Made by a program: the position numbers and the translations under genes | Notes under the pieces: model-generated | Told to the model about the DNA's origin: nothing | Databases searched by the model: none | Seen by the model: only the letters and a program-made list of their open reading frames with translations | Assembly (NCBI RefSeq): GCF_009908285.1 | Contig: NZ_JAAARM010000002.1 | Span: forward strand, 124,001-188,000 | Origin: Pseudomonas sp. Fl4BN1 | GTDB lineage: Bacteria > Pseudomonadota > Gammaproteobacteria > Pseudomonadales > Pseudomonadaceae | Direction of reading: 5' to 3' | Length of the DNA: 64,000 nucleotides | Shown here: positions 54,723 through 63,708 of the stretch, one piece after another | Numbering within the stretch: the first letter of the stretch is position 1 | Layout: every line of letters starts with the position of its first letter

Positions 54723-56087
54723 TCAGCCCTCGAGTGCATGCAGAGTCAGGTCCAGGCACTTGCGCGCCTTGGCCACCAACTCGTCAATCTCTGCTTCGCT
54801 GATCACCAGCGGCGGAGCAATGATCATGGTGTCGCCCACGGCGCGCATGATCAGGCCGTTGTCGAAACAGAACTGCCGGCAAATCATGCCTGCACCACGG
54901 CCTGTGTGGCGTGCCCGGGTGGCCTTGTCCTTGACCAGTTCGATCGCCCCCAGTAGACCGACTCCGCGAACCTCACCCACCAACGGGTGGTCACTCAGTT
55001 CCCGCAGTCGTTTCTGCAAGTAAGGTGCCGTTTTTTCCTGGACATGCTGGATAATTTTTTCTTCACGCAGGATGCGGATGTTTTCCAGGGCCACAGCCGC
55101 CGCCACCGGGTGCCCGGAATAGGTGAAACCGTGGTTGAAATCACCGCCCTCGTTGAGCACCGCCACCACCGCGTCACGTACGACCAGGCCACCCATGGGG
55201 ATATAGCCGGAGGTCAGGCCCTTGGCGATGGTCATCATGTCCGGCTTGAGGTCGTAGAAATCGCTACCGAACCACTCACCGGTACGACCGAAGCCACAGA
55301 TCACTTCATCGGCGACGAAGAGAATGTCGTACTTGGCGAGGATTTCCTTGATCCGCGGCCAGTAGCTGTCCGGCGGCACAATGACCCCGCCGGCGCCCTG
55401 GATCGGCTCGGCGATAAAGGCCCCGACGTTGTCCACGCCCAGTTCGAGGATCTTTTCTTCGAGTTTGTTGGCCGCCCAGATGCCGAACTCTTCGGGGCTC
55501 ATGTCACCGCCTTCGCCGAACCAGTAAGGCTGCGGGATGTGGACGATGCCCGGGATCGGCAAGTCGCCCTGCTCGTGCATGTAAGTCATGCCGCCAAGGC
55601 TGGCACCGGCCACGGTGGAACCGTGGTAGCCATTGACCCGGCTGATGATGGTTTTCTTGTTCGGCTGGCCCTTGATCGCCCAGTAGTGGCGGACCATGCG
55701 CAGCATGGTGTCGTTGCCTTCGGAGCCGGAACCGGTGAAGAACACGTGATTCATGCCTTCTGGTGCGACATCGGCAATCGCTTTGGACAACTCCAGCACC
55801 GGCGGGTGGGCCGTCTGGAAAAACAGGTTGTAGTACGGCAGTTCGCGCATCTGCTTGCTGGCGGCCTCGGCCAGTTCATCACGACCGTAGCCGATGGCCA
55901 CGCACCACAGGCCAGCCATGCCGTCGAGAATCTGATTGCCTTCACTGTCCCAGAGATAAACACCCTTGGCATGGGTGATGATCCGTGGCCCCTTCTCCTT
56001 CAATTGTTTGAAGTCACTAAAAGGCGCCAGGTGGTGATCACTGCTGAGGGTTTGCCACTCGCGGGTTTGCGGGTTTTTATGAGTCAT
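54723..56087 (-). CDS. spuC: Putrescine-pyruvate aminotransferase
   Basis: 454 residues from the ATG at 56087 with AGGAGA 7 bases upstream (a TTG one codon earlier is less likely). Class III PLP aminotransferase: Asp260 in LFVADEVICGFGRTG and Lys289 in MTIAKGLTSGYIPMGG. It transfers the amino group of putrescine (also cadaverine or spermidine) to pyruvate, giving 4-aminobutanal. Alternative route to gamma-glutamylation by SpuB/SpuI. Confidence 0.93.
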   Translation of the reverse strand: MTHKNPQTREWQTLSSDHHLAPFSDFKQLKEKGPRIITHAKGVYLWDSEGNQILDGMAGLWCVAIGYGRDELAEAASKQMRELPYYNLFFQTAHPPVLELSKAIADVAPEGMNHVFFTGSGSEGNDTMLRMVRHYWAIKGQPNKKTIISRVNGYHGSTVAGASLGGMTYMHEQGDLPIPGIVHIPQPYWFGEGGDMSPEEFGIWAANKLEEKILELGVDNVGAFIAEPIQGAGGVIVPPDSYWPRIKEILAKYDILFVADEVICGFGRTGEWFGSDFYDLKPDMMTIAKGLTSGYIPMGGLVVRDAVVAVLNEGGDFNHGFTYSGHPVAAAVALENIRILREEKIIQHVQEKTAPYLQKRLRELSDHPLVGEVRGVGLLGAIELVKDKATRARHTGRGAGMICRQFCFDNGLIMRAVGDTMIIAPPLVISEAEIDELVAKARKCLDLTLHALEG

Positions 56088-56143
56088 CAATGTCTCCTAA
56101 GTGTCAGTGAAGGCGCCACTGGCGGGCAGTGGCGCCCGGCGGA

Positions 56144-57502
56144 TCAGACGGCGAACAACAGGAACTCCCGCTCCCACGAACTGATCACGCGCTTGAAGTT
56201 TTCATGCTCGGCCCGCTTCACCGCGACATAACCGGTGATGAACTTGTGGCCCAGGTATTTTTCGATGGTCTTGCTGTTTTCCATACGTTCCAGCGCATCC
56301 TCGATGGTCAACGGCAGGCGCAGGTTACGGCGCTCGTAGCCACGACCGACCACCGGCGCGCTCGGGTTGTGGCCTTCGACCATGCCGATGTAGCCACACA
56401 GCAGGCTGGCAGCAATGGCCAGGTAGGGGTTGGCGTCGGCGCCCGGCAGGCGGTTTTCCACCCGGCGGTTCTGTGGTCCGGCATCCGGCACCCGCAGGCC
56501 CACGGTACGGTTCTCCTCACCCCACTCGACGTTCACCGGCGCCGAAGTGTCGGGCAGGAAGCGACGGAACGAGTTGACGTTGGGGGCAAACAGCGGCAGC
56601 AGCTCGGGGATGAACTTCTGCAACCCGCCGATATGATTGAGGAACAGCTGGCTCATGGTTCCGTCTTCATTGGAGAAAACATTCTTGCCAGTACTGATCT
56701 CAATGATGCTCTGGTGCAGGTGCATGGCGCTGCCAGGCTCGCCGGTCATCGGCTTGGCCATGAAGGTCGCGGCGACGTCGTGCTTGAGCGCGGCTTCACG
56801 CATGGTGCGCTTGAACACCAGGATCTGATCAGCCAGGGACAGGGCATCGCCGTGACGGAAGTTGATCTCCATCTGCGCCGTGCCGTCCTCGTGGATCAGG
56901 GTGTCGAGGTCCAGCTCCTGCAGCTCGCACCAGTCGTAGACGTCCTCGAACAACGGGTCGAATTCGTTGGCGGCTTCAATGGAGAAGGATTGGCGACCGG
57001 TTTCCGGGCGGCCGGAGCGGCCCACCGGCGGTTGCAACGGGTAGTCCGGGTCGTCGCTGCGCTTGGTCAGGTAGAACTCCATCTCCGGCGCCACGATGGG
57101 CTGCCAGCCGTGGTCGGCATAGAGCTTGAGGACCTTCTTCAAGACGTTGCGCGGCGACAGCTCGATGGGGTTGCCTTGCTTGTCGTAGGTGTCGTGGATC
57201 ACCTGGGCGGTGGGCTCGATGGCCCACGGCACGAGGAACACGGCGTTCTGGTCCGGGCGGCAGATCATGTCGATGTCCGCGGGATCCAGCAGGTCGTAAT
57301 AGATGTCGTCTTCGACATAGTCGCCGGTCACGGTCTGCAGCAGCACGCTCTCGGGCAAACGCATGCCTTTCTCGGCAATGAATTTGTTGGTCGGCGAGAT
57401 CTTGCCCCGGGTGATACCGGTCAAGTCGCCGATCATGCATTCGACTTCTGTGATCTTGTGGTCTTTCAACCAATCGGTGAGCTGGTCGAGGTTGTTACTC
57501 AT
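56144..57502 (-). CDS. spuB: Gamma-glutamylpolyamine synthetase
   Basis: 452 residues, glutamine-synthetase-like. It ligates glutamate to putrescine or other polyamines with ATP. The beta-grasp N-terminus is followed by the catalytic core with EMEFYLTKR, QMEINFRHGD and a metal-site histidine in GSAMHLHQS; NRTVGLRVPD lies in the nucleotide/glutamate area. PauA-family rather than true GlnA, as shown by its polyamine neighbours and the lack of an adenylylation-tyrosine loop in the GlnA spelling. Confidence 0.9.
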   Translation of the reverse strand: MSNNLDQLTDWLKDHKITEVECMIGDLTGITRGKISPTNKFIAEKGMRLPESVLLQTVTGDYVEDDIYYDLLDPADIDMICRPDQNAVFLVPWAIEPTAQVIHDTYDKQGNPIELSPRNVLKKVLKLYADHGWQPIVAPEMEFYLTKRSDDPDYPLQPPVGRSGRPETGRQSFSIEAANEFDPLFEDVYDWCELQELDLDTLIHEDGTAQMEINFRHGDALSLADQILVFKRTMREAALKHDVAATFMAKPMTGEPGSAMHLHQSIIEISTGKNVFSNEDGTMSQLFLNHIGGLQKFIPELLPLFAPNVNSFRRFLPDTSAPVNVEWGEENRTVGLRVPDAGPQNRRVENRLPGADANPYLAIAASLLCGYIGMVEGHNPSAPVVGRGYERRNLRLPLTIEDALERMENSKTIEKYLGHKFITGYVAVKRAEHENFKRVISSWEREFLLFAV

Positions 57503-57540
57503 AAATGCCTCTAGGCTGAGTTTCCTGACTCTTTATTAGG

Positions 57541-58323
57541 TCAGGCGTTGTTTGACGCATGGGCGTCGCGTTGTGTTGCCCGCTTGCGGCAGGCATCACC
57601 AAATGCCCGGAAGATGGCAAGGTAGTGAGGATTGGAGCTTACCTGCCATTCGGGGTGCCATTGCACCCCCAAAGCAAAAGCCTTGCCTCCTTTGATAGAG
57701 ATCGCCTCTATCAACCCGTCAGGAGCCTGTGCCTCAACCTGCAGGCCCGGCGCCAGACGTTCAACGCCTTGAGCATGAATCGAGTTGACTTGCATCTTTT
57801 GCGGCAAGCCCAGGCCCGCCAGTATCCCGCCGGCCTGGATATGCAGCTCGTGAGCGGGCGCGTACCAGGCATCCAGGGGCTGCTCGGGCTGCTCCGCGTG
57901 GCGGTGGTCCATGAAAGGCTCCACCTCATGCACGTTCTGATACAGGCTGCCACCGAGGGCCACGTTCATTTCCTGAAAACCGCGACAGATAGCCAGCACC
58001 GGAATCCCGGCGGCAACGGCGGCGCTCAGCAGTGGCAACGTGGCAGCGTCCCGTGCAGAATCATGAGCAGTGCCCGCCGCGCTGGCAGGACCCTGATAGT
58101 GAAAAGGTTCGATATTGGAAGGGGAGCCCGTAAAGAGAATGCCGTCCAGACCGTCCAGAATATCGGACGGGGAAAGCAGTTCTGCCAGGGAAGGAAGAAT
58201 CACCGGCACGCCGTGGGCGGCGCTGGCTACTGCCTGGACATACTCGTCGCCACTGATGTGATAGGCATGCAGACCGATCTGCCTGGAGCAGGCGGTGACG
58301 CCGATTAACGGCAGGCGAGACAT
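57541..58323 (-). CDS. spuA: Gamma-glutamyl-GABA hydrolase (class I amidotransferase fold)
   Basis: 260 residues. Nucleophile Cys113 in AICRGFQEMN and His223/Glu225 in VQWHPEW make the PuuD-type triad. Releases GABA from gamma-glutamyl-GABA at the end of the gamma-glutamylation route. First gene of the leftward spuABCDEFGH operon, divergent from spuI. Confidence 0.91.
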   Translation of the reverse strand: MSRLPLIGVTACSRQIGLHAYHISGDEYVQAVASAAHGVPVILPSLAELLSPSDILDGLDGILFTGSPSNIEPFHYQGPASAAGTAHDSARDAATLPLLSAAVAAGIPVLAICRGFQEMNVALGGSLYQNVHEVEPFMDHRHAEQPEQPLDAWYAPAHELHIQAGGILAGLGLPQKMQVNSIHAQGVERLAPGLQVEAQAPDGLIEAISIKGGKAFALGVQWHPEWQVSSNPHYLAIFRAFGDACRKRATQRDAHASNNA

Positions 58324-58601
58324 GAAACACCCCGGTATTATTGCTGTTATGGGTTTGATTCGAGCTTAGCCTTGTTCATTTTTTTACACAACACCCCCGT
58401 AAAAAATACAACACGGCCCGCTCAAGCCTGCGGCACCCAAGTGACTCGAGGCCCAAAAAACGCCCCGTTTTGCCTCAAAAGGGCCTTGTCGGCCCTTTAT
58501 TAGGGCATAAAAGGCCTTACTTGACTTCGGCAAGCCGTTCGGGTTGACTGAAACCAGAAAAGATCAATGATTGATATTTTTAACAACAAAGGTGTTGCAT
58601 C
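58324..58601. promoter_or_regulatory. spuA-spuI divergent control region
   Basis: This gap of 278 bases must contain both promoters. A perfect palindrome AAAGGGCC-TTGTC-GGCCCTTT (58478-58498) lies near the middle, followed by the partly matching AAAAGGCC at 58510. TTGACT at 58544 is a possible -35 for spuI but I find no convincing -10 and no sigma-54 site. Confidence 0.4.
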
Positions 58602-59978
58602 ATGTCGGTACCCCCGCGTGCCGTTCAGCTTAATGAAGCGAACGCGTTCCTTAAGGATCATCCTGAGGTTCTGTACGTAGACCTTCTAATTGCGGATATG
58701 AATGGTGTGGTGCGCGGCAAGCGCATCGAACGCACCAGCCTCCACAAGGTTTACGAGAAAGGCATCAACCTGCCGGCCTCCCTCTTTGCCCTGGATATCA
58801 ATGGCTCTACGGTGGAAAGCACCGGCCTGGGCCTGGACATCGGTGATGCTGACCGAATCTGCTATCCAATCCCCGATACCCTGTGCAATGAACCCTGGCA
58901 GAAGCGCCCTACCGCGCAACTGTTAATGACCATGCACGAACTGGAAGGCGAACCTTTCTTCGCCGACCCCCGCGAAGTCTTGCGTCAAGTCGTGACCAAG
59001 TTCGACGATCTCGGCCTGACCATCTGCGCAGCGTTCGAGCTGGAGTTCTACCTGATCGACCAGGAGAACGTGAACGGTCGCCCACAACCTCCGCGCTCGC
59101 CGATCTCCGGCAAGCGTCCGCACTCGACACAGGTCTACCTGATCGACGACCTCGACGAATATGTCGACTGCCTCCAGGACATTCTGGAAGGTGCGAAAGA
59201 GCAAGGCATCCCGGCTGACGCCATCGTCAAGGAAAGTGCTCCGGCGCAGTTCGAAGTGAACCTGCACCACGTTGCCGACCCGATCAAGGCCTGCGACTAC
59301 GCGGTACTGCTCAAGCGTCTGATCAAGAACATCGCCTACGACCATGAGATGGACACCACCTTCATGGCCAAGCCTTACCCTGGCCAGGCGGGTAACGGTC
59401 TGCACGTCCACATCTCGATTCTCGACAAAGACGGCAAAAACATTTTTGCCAGTGAGGATCCCGAGCAGAACGCCGCACTGCGTCACGCGATCGGCGGTGT
59501 GCTCGAGACCCTACCGGCGCAGATGGCCTTCCTCTGCCCGAACGTCAACTCCTACCGTCGTTTCGGCGCGCAGTTCTATGTACCCAATTCGCCGAGCTGG
59601 GGCCTGGACAACCGCACCGTAGCCCTGCGCGTACCGACCGGCTCTGCCGACGCGGTCCGCCTGGAGCACCGGGTAGCCGGCGCCGACGCCAACCCTTACC
59701 TGCTGATGGCTTCGGTCCTGGCGGGTGTGCACCACGGTCTGACCAACAAGATCGAACCCGGTGCTCCGGTGGAAGGCAACTCCTACGAGCAGAACGAGCA
59801 GAGCCTGCCGAACAACCTGCGCGATGCACTGCGCGAGTTGGACGACAGCGAAGTCATGGCCAAGTACATCGACCCGAAATACATCGATATCTTCGTCGCC
59901 TGTAAAGAGAGCGAGCTGGAGGAGTTCGAACACTCCATCTCCGACCTCGAGTACAACTGGTACCTGCACACCGTTTAA
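58602..59978 (+). CDS. spuI: Gamma-glutamylpolyamine synthetase (second)
   Basis: 458 residues, GS-like, paralogue of SpuB. AFELEFYLID, QFEVNLHHVADP, GNGLHVHIS and NRTVALRVPTGS mark the active core. P. aeruginosa has this gene divergent from spuA as here (PA0296). Two synthetases probably differ in preferred polyamine. Ends in a strong terminator. Confidence 0.91.
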   Translation: MSVPPRAVQLNEANAFLKDHPEVLYVDLLIADMNGVVRGKRIERTSLHKVYEKGINLPASLFALDINGSTVESTGLGLDIGDADRICYPIPDTLCNEPWQKRPTAQLLMTMHELEGEPFFADPREVLRQVVTKFDDLGLTICAAFELEFYLIDQENVNGRPQPPRSPISGKRPHSTQVYLIDDLDEYVDCLQDILEGAKEQGIPADAIVKESAPAQFEVNLHHVADPIKACDYAVLLKRLIKNIAYDHEMDTTFMAKPYPGQAGNGLHVHISILDKDGKNIFASEDPEQNAALRHAIGGVLETLPAQMAFLCPNVNSYRRFGAQFYVPNSPSWGLDNRTVALRVPTGSADAVRLEHRVAGADANPYLLMASVLAGVHHGLTNKIEPGAPVEGNSYEQNEQSLPNNLRDALRELDDSEVMAKYIDPKYIDIFVACKESELEEFEHSISDLEYNWYLHTV

Positions 59979-59997
59979 ACGGTTGCTGTAGAAAACA

Positions 59998-60032
59998 ACG
60001 CCGCGGGGCTCAACAGCCCGCGGCGTTTTTTT
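59998..60032 (+). terminator. Rho-independent terminator of spuI
   Basis: CGCCGCGGG..CT/AG..CCCGCGGCG stem with a CAAC loop and seven T residues, 20 bases after the stop. Confidence 0.92.
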
Positions 60033-60089
60033 GCGCCGGTGATCCGTAACCGCTGACGTACAATGCCCGCTGCCCTGTAGGAGACACCG

Positions 60090-60728
60090 ATGACGCGCAC
60101 TGCCCCTCTTCGCAAACCCCGTGCACGCAGCCAGGCCCGGATCGACTCGATACTCGAGGCCGCACGGACCCTGCTGGCGGCCGAGGGCGTGGCCAGCCTG
60201 TCGATCTACAGCGTGGCTGAAAGAGCACAGATTCCACCGTCGTCGGTCTATCACTTCTTCGCCAGCGTCCCGGCCCTGCTGGAAGCCCTTACCGCCGACG
60301 TCCACGCCGGGTTCCGCGCCTGCCTGCAAGCACCGATCGACCATGACCAACTCAACAGCTGGCGCGATCTGTCACGCCTGGTGGAACAACGCATGCTCGT
60401 CATCTACGACGCGGATGCAGCGGCCCGCCAGCTGATTCTCGCGCAGCACGGCCTGACCGAAGTGACTCAGGCCGATCGCCAGCACGACATCGAACTCGGC
60501 GACCTGATGCACAAGCTGTTCAATCACCACTTCGAACTGCCGACGCTGCCCCAGGACGTGGATGTATTCGCCCTGGCCATGGAGTTGGGAGATCGGGTGT
60601 ACGCGCGCTCGGTACAACAGCATGGGCAGATCACCCCGCGCATGGCAGAAGAAGGCATGCGCGTATTCGATGCCTACCTGGGTCTCTATCTACCGCCCTA
60701 CCTGCCCAAGCGCCCAGCATCGCGCTGA
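60090..60728 (+). CDS. TetR/AcrR-family transcriptional regulator
   Basis: 212 residues with AGGAGA before the ATG. N-terminal helix-turn-helix (ARSQARIDSILEAA... IYSVAERAQIPPSSVYHFFAS) is typical TetR; the C-terminal domain is unique. In P. aeruginosa the TetR near spuI is AguR (agmatine), but the aguBA genes are not next to this one, so I leave it unnamed. Possibly controls polyamine genes; unproven. Confidence 0.82.
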   Translation: MTRTAPLRKPRARSQARIDSILEAARTLLAAEGVASLSIYSVAERAQIPPSSVYHFFASVPALLEALTADVHAGFRACLQAPIDHDQLNSWRDLSRLVEQRMLVIYDADAAARQLILAQHGLTEVTQADRQHDIELGDLMHKLFNHHFELPTLPQDVDVFALAMELGDRVYARSVQQHGQITPRMAEEGMRVFDAYLGLYLPPYLPKRPASR

Positions 60729-60745
60729 GAACAGCGCCAGCCCGC

Positions 60746-61663
60746 TCATACTTGCCGCAGCAGCAGCCTGTCGATGTGATGGTCCGCCGATTTATGGATG
60801 ATCAGGTTGGCCCTTTCTCGGGTCGGCAGGATGTTTTCGACAAGGTTCTTCAAGTTGACCCGATCCCAGGTAGCAGACGCCATTGACAGCGCTTCGGGAT
60901 CGGAGAGCCCTTTGTACTTGTTGAAGTAAGAGTCTGCCGACTGGAAGGCGGTGTTCTTCAAGTAGACAAATCGCTCCAGATACCAGGTCTTGATCGTCTC
61001 CGGCGATGCATCGACATAGATGGAGAAGTCGATGAAGTCCAGCGCGTTCAAGCCTTGCCCCTGTTCCCCCTGCAACACATTCAGGCCTTCCAGGATGATG
61101 ATATCCGGCGCCTCTACCGACTGCGCTTCATCGGCCAGGATGTCGTAGCGAACATGGGAGTAGACCGGAATCTGCGCGGCTTTGCCGTTCTTGCACACGG
61201 CCTGCAGGAAATCCACAAACAGCGGCTCGTCGTAGGACTCGGGAAACCCCTTGCGGTGCAAAATATTCTTTGCCTCAAGGGTCGCCAAAGGAAACAGAAA
61301 CGAATCCGTGGTCACCAGGTGCACATTGGGTTTTCCCGGCCAATAGGCCAACAGAGCCGCCAAGACCCTGGCAAAACTGCTTTTGCCCACTGCCACGCTG
61401 CCCGAGACGCCAATCACATAAGGGGCCTTGAAGCCTGCCTGCGGCTCCTTGAGCGGCTGCACCTGTGCCGCATGCAAATGCAGCAGGCGCGACAGCGGGA
61501 GCAGAATCTGCCTCACCTCCTCGGACGCCATGGGCTGGGTCGGACTGGTCAGCGTGTCCATCTCGGACGGTGACAGGCTCATGGGCTCCCCGGCCCGCAA
61601 AGCAGACCAATGGTCGCGATCGAACTCCAGATACCCTACGTTTGGACCCTGCTCTGTTGTCAT
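60746..61663 (-). CDS. coaA: Type I (eukaryote-unlike, E. coli-type) pantothenate kinase
   Basis: 305 residues. P-loop GSVAVGKSS (Lys94), TTDSFLFP, KGFPESYD, PVYSHVRYDI, ILEGLNVLQ, FSIYVDA, ILPTRERA and IIHKSA all follow the E. coli CoaA order. Phosphorylates pantothenate, first step to coenzyme A. Most pseudomonads use the type III enzyme CoaX, so presence of this type is notable. Convergent with the TetR gene at only 17 bases. Confidence 0.93.
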   Translation of the reverse strand: MTTEQGPNVGYLEFDRDHWSALRAGEPMSLSPSEMDTLTSPTQPMASEEVRQILLPLSRLLHLHAAQVQPLKEPQAGFKAPYVIGVSGSVAVGKSSFARVLAALLAYWPGKPNVHLVTTDSFLFPLATLEAKNILHRKGFPESYDEPLFVDFLQAVCKNGKAAQIPVYSHVRYDILADEAQSVEAPDIIILEGLNVLQGEQGQGLNALDFIDFSIYVDASPETIKTWYLERFVYLKNTAFQSADSYFNKYKGLSDPEALSMASATWDRVNLKNLVENILPTRERANLIIHKSADHHIDRLLLRQV

Positions 61664-61733
61664 GTCAGTACTGTTCAGGCCTTGCCGAAAGCAGGGAAAG
61701 TATCAAATCTGACCGTTATTTACAGCGCCCATG

Positions 61734-61767
61734 AAAAAGCCCCGAAGGACTCGCACCCTTCGAGGCT
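61734..61767 (-). terminator. Terminator of the ssu operon
   Basis: On the minus strand AGCCTCGAAGG pairs with CCTTCGGGGCT (one G-U pair) across an 8-base loop, followed by TTTTT, 16 bases beyond the ssuF stop. Confidence 0.8.
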
Positions 61768-61782
61768 GTTGTGTAGCACCGC

Positions 61783-61998
61783 TCACAGCTTGGCGATCGA
61801 CACCTCGGTGGACTTTACAAAGGCGATCACTTCGCTACCGATCGCCAACTCCAACTCCCTGACCGAACGGGTGGTGATCACCGAAGTGACAATCCCGGAG
61901 GCGGTTTGCACGTCGATTTCCGACAGCACATCACCTTCGACGATTTCCTTGATGGTGCCCTTGAACTGATTACGTACGTTGATGGCTTTAATGGTCAT
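61783..61998 (-). CDS. ssuF: Molbindin-like TOBE/Mop protein of the sulfonate operon
   Basis: 71 residues from the ATG at 61998 with AGGAGA upstream. One Mop/TOBE domain: INVRNQFKGTIKEI start and SVRELELAIGSEVIAFVKSTEV end, typical for molybdate/tungstate-binding proteins. The last gene of P. putida ssuEADCBF encodes a protein of this kind that is needed for sulfonate use. Its role beside a flavin monooxygenase is still odd. Confidence 0.85.
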   Translation of the reverse strand: MTIKAINVRNQFKGTIKEIVEGDVLSEIDVQTASGIVTSVITTRSVRELELAIGSEVIAFVKSTEVSIAKL

Positions 61999-62038
61999 GA
62001 TATTTCTCCTGGGGGATCGAAATGAGCTGCAAGCTTCA

Positions 62039-62089
62039 AGCGACAAGTAGCAAGCCGGAGCGCTCGGTTCCTTCTTGCCACTTATCGCT
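62039..62089. repeat. Hairpin-forming intergenic repeat between ssuB and ssuF
   Basis: AGCGACAAGTAGCAAG and CTTGCCACTTATCGCT pair at 14 of 16 positions around a 19-base loop. Related arms (GCTGCAAG…) occur at 9148-9183. It may set the relative level of ssuF. Confidence 0.6.
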
Positions 62090-62107
62090 GAACACTTGCC
62101 GCTGCTC

Positions 62108-62914
62108 TTACAGCGCCCACCGCAACTGGGTGGGCAAGGGTGAAACAGGTTCCGGTTCCGGCGGCGAGCCAGGCAGTGACAACACACGATTGAGGACTTC
62201 AGTCTCCAGCGCCGCCAAGCGATGGGAACCCCGTACCCGCGGACGCGGCAATTCAACATGCAGATCGAGACCGACCTCGCCGTCCTCGATCAGGATCACC
62301 CGATCGGCAATCGCCACGGCTTCACTGACATCGTGGGTCACCAGCAATACGGTGAAGCCATGCTGCTGCCACAGACGCTCGATCAACTGCTGCATCTCGA
62401 TCCGGGTCAGGGCATCCAGCGCCCCCAGCGGCTCGTCCAGCAGCAACAATCGCGGCTGGTGAATCAAGGCCCGGGCCAGGGCTACGCGCTGTTTCTGGCC
62501 ACCGGACAAAGCGGCTGGCCATTCATTGGCGCGATCTGCCAGGCCCACTGCCTCTAGAGCTTCCAGGGCTTGTGGCCGCCAGTTGCCCTTGAGTCCAAGC
62601 CCAACGTTGTCGATGACTTTTTTCCAGGGCAGCAAACGCGCCTCCTGGAACATCAGCCGGGTATCTTCAATGGCCGCGCTCAACGGCGCGGAACCCGCCA
62701 GCAACTCACCGCCCGTGGGTTGATCGAGACCGGCCAGCAGGCGCAGCAAAGTGCTTTTGCCGCAACCGCTGCGACCGACCACCGCAACGAACTGGCCGGC
62801 AGGAATATGCAGATCGACTTCCCGCAGCACCTGCCGCGAACCGAAGGTCTTGTGCAATTTGTGTACGGCTAGGGGAATACCCCGCAACAGCCGTGGGGGT
62901 TGTTGAGCCGTCAT
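62108..62914 (-). CDS. ssuB: Aliphatic sulfonate ABC transporter ATP-binding protein
   Basis: 268 residues. Walker [10 protein letters not shown] (47-55), signature LSGGQKQR, Walker B LLLLDEP and H-loop VTHDVSEA are intact. The start overlaps the ssuC stop as ATGA. It powers uptake of alkanesulfonates and related sulfonates as sulfur sources. Confidence 0.93.
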   Translation of the reverse strand: MTAQQPPRLLRGIPLAVHKLHKTFGSRQVLREVDLHIPAGQFVAVVGRSGCGKSTLLRLLAGLDQPTGGELLAGSAPLSAAIEDTRLMFQEARLLPWKKVIDNVGLGLKGNWRPQALEALEAVGLADRANEWPAALSGGQKQRVALARALIHQPRLLLLDEPLGALDALTRIEMQQLIERLWQQHGFTVLLVTHDVSEAVAIADRVILIEDGEVGLDLHVELPRPRVRGSHRLAALETEVLNRVLSLPGSPPEPEPVSPLPTQLRWAL

Positions 62915-63699
62915 TGGGCACCGCCTTTGGCCACTTGGTAGGCCGGATGCCAGCGCAGCCAGAGCCTTTCCAGGCCACGCGCCGCCAGATCCGCCAGCTT
63001 GCCAAGCACCGCGTACATGACGATGGCCAGCACCACCACATCGGTCTGCAGGAACTCCCGAGCATTCATTGCCAGGTAACCGATACCGGAACTGGCGGAA
63101 ATGGTTTCGGCGACGATCAGGGTCAGCCACATGAAGCCCAGGGCAAAACGTACCCCCACCAGGATCGACGGCAGGGCCCCCGGCAGGATCACCTGGCGGA
63201 ACAGCGCGAAGCCAGACAGGCCGTAGCTGCGAGCCATCTCCACCAGCGCCGGATCGACGTTGCGAATGCCGTGATACGTGTTGAGGTAGATCGGAAACAG
63301 GGTGCCCAGGGCCACCAGGAAGATCTTCGCCGACTCATCGATACCGAACCACAGGATCACCAGGGGAATCAGTGCCAGATGCGGTACGTTGCGGATCATC
63401 TGCACCGAGCTGTCGAGCAAGCGCTCGCCCCATTTCGACAAACCGGTGATGAAGCCCAGCGCCAGGCCGATGCCGCCGCCGATGAAAAAACCCAGCCCCG
63501 CACGCCAGCCGCTGATCGCCAGATGGGTCCAGATATCACCGCTGCGTACCAGGCTGACCCCGGCTTCGATCACTGCGCTGGGGGCCGGCAGAATGCGGGT
63601 CGAGAGCCAACCCGCCGACACCGACAGTTGCCACACCGCGAGCAACAGCAACGGCAGCCCCCAGGGCGCCAGCCGATGCACTATGCGTTGTCCATTCAT
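62911..63699 (-). CDS. ssuC: Aliphatic sulfonate ABC transporter permease
   Basis: 262 residues, six membrane segments, TauC/SsuC type with the EAA loop [21 protein letters not shown]. Follows ssuD by 9 bases. Works with SsuB and a binding protein (ssuA, expected left out upstream of ssuD beyond the window). Confidence 0.93.
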   Translation of the reverse strand: MNGQRIVHRLAPWGLPLLLLAVWQLSVSAGWLSTRILPAPSAVIEAGVSLVRSGDIWTHLAISGWRAGLGFFIGGGIGLALGFITGLSKWGERLLDSSVQMIRNVPHLALIPLVILWFGIDESAKIFLVALGTLFPIYLNTYHGIRNVDPALVEMARSYGLSGFALFRQVILPGALPSILVGVRFALGFMWLTLIVAETISASSGIGYLAMNAREFLQTDVVVLAIVMYAVLGKLADLAARGLERLWLRWHPAYQVAKGGAQ

Positions 63700-63708
63700 G
63701 GCCGCACC

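Noticed and set aside
58324-58601. Sigma-54 promoter for spuI or spuA
   Set aside because: No GG-N10-GC pair in a plausible context could be found; AAGGTGTTGCA before spuI is only the ribosome site region.
60090-60728. Naming the TetR gene aguR
   Set aside because: Only the position near spuI agrees; the agmatine genes aguA and aguB are not adjacent in this window.
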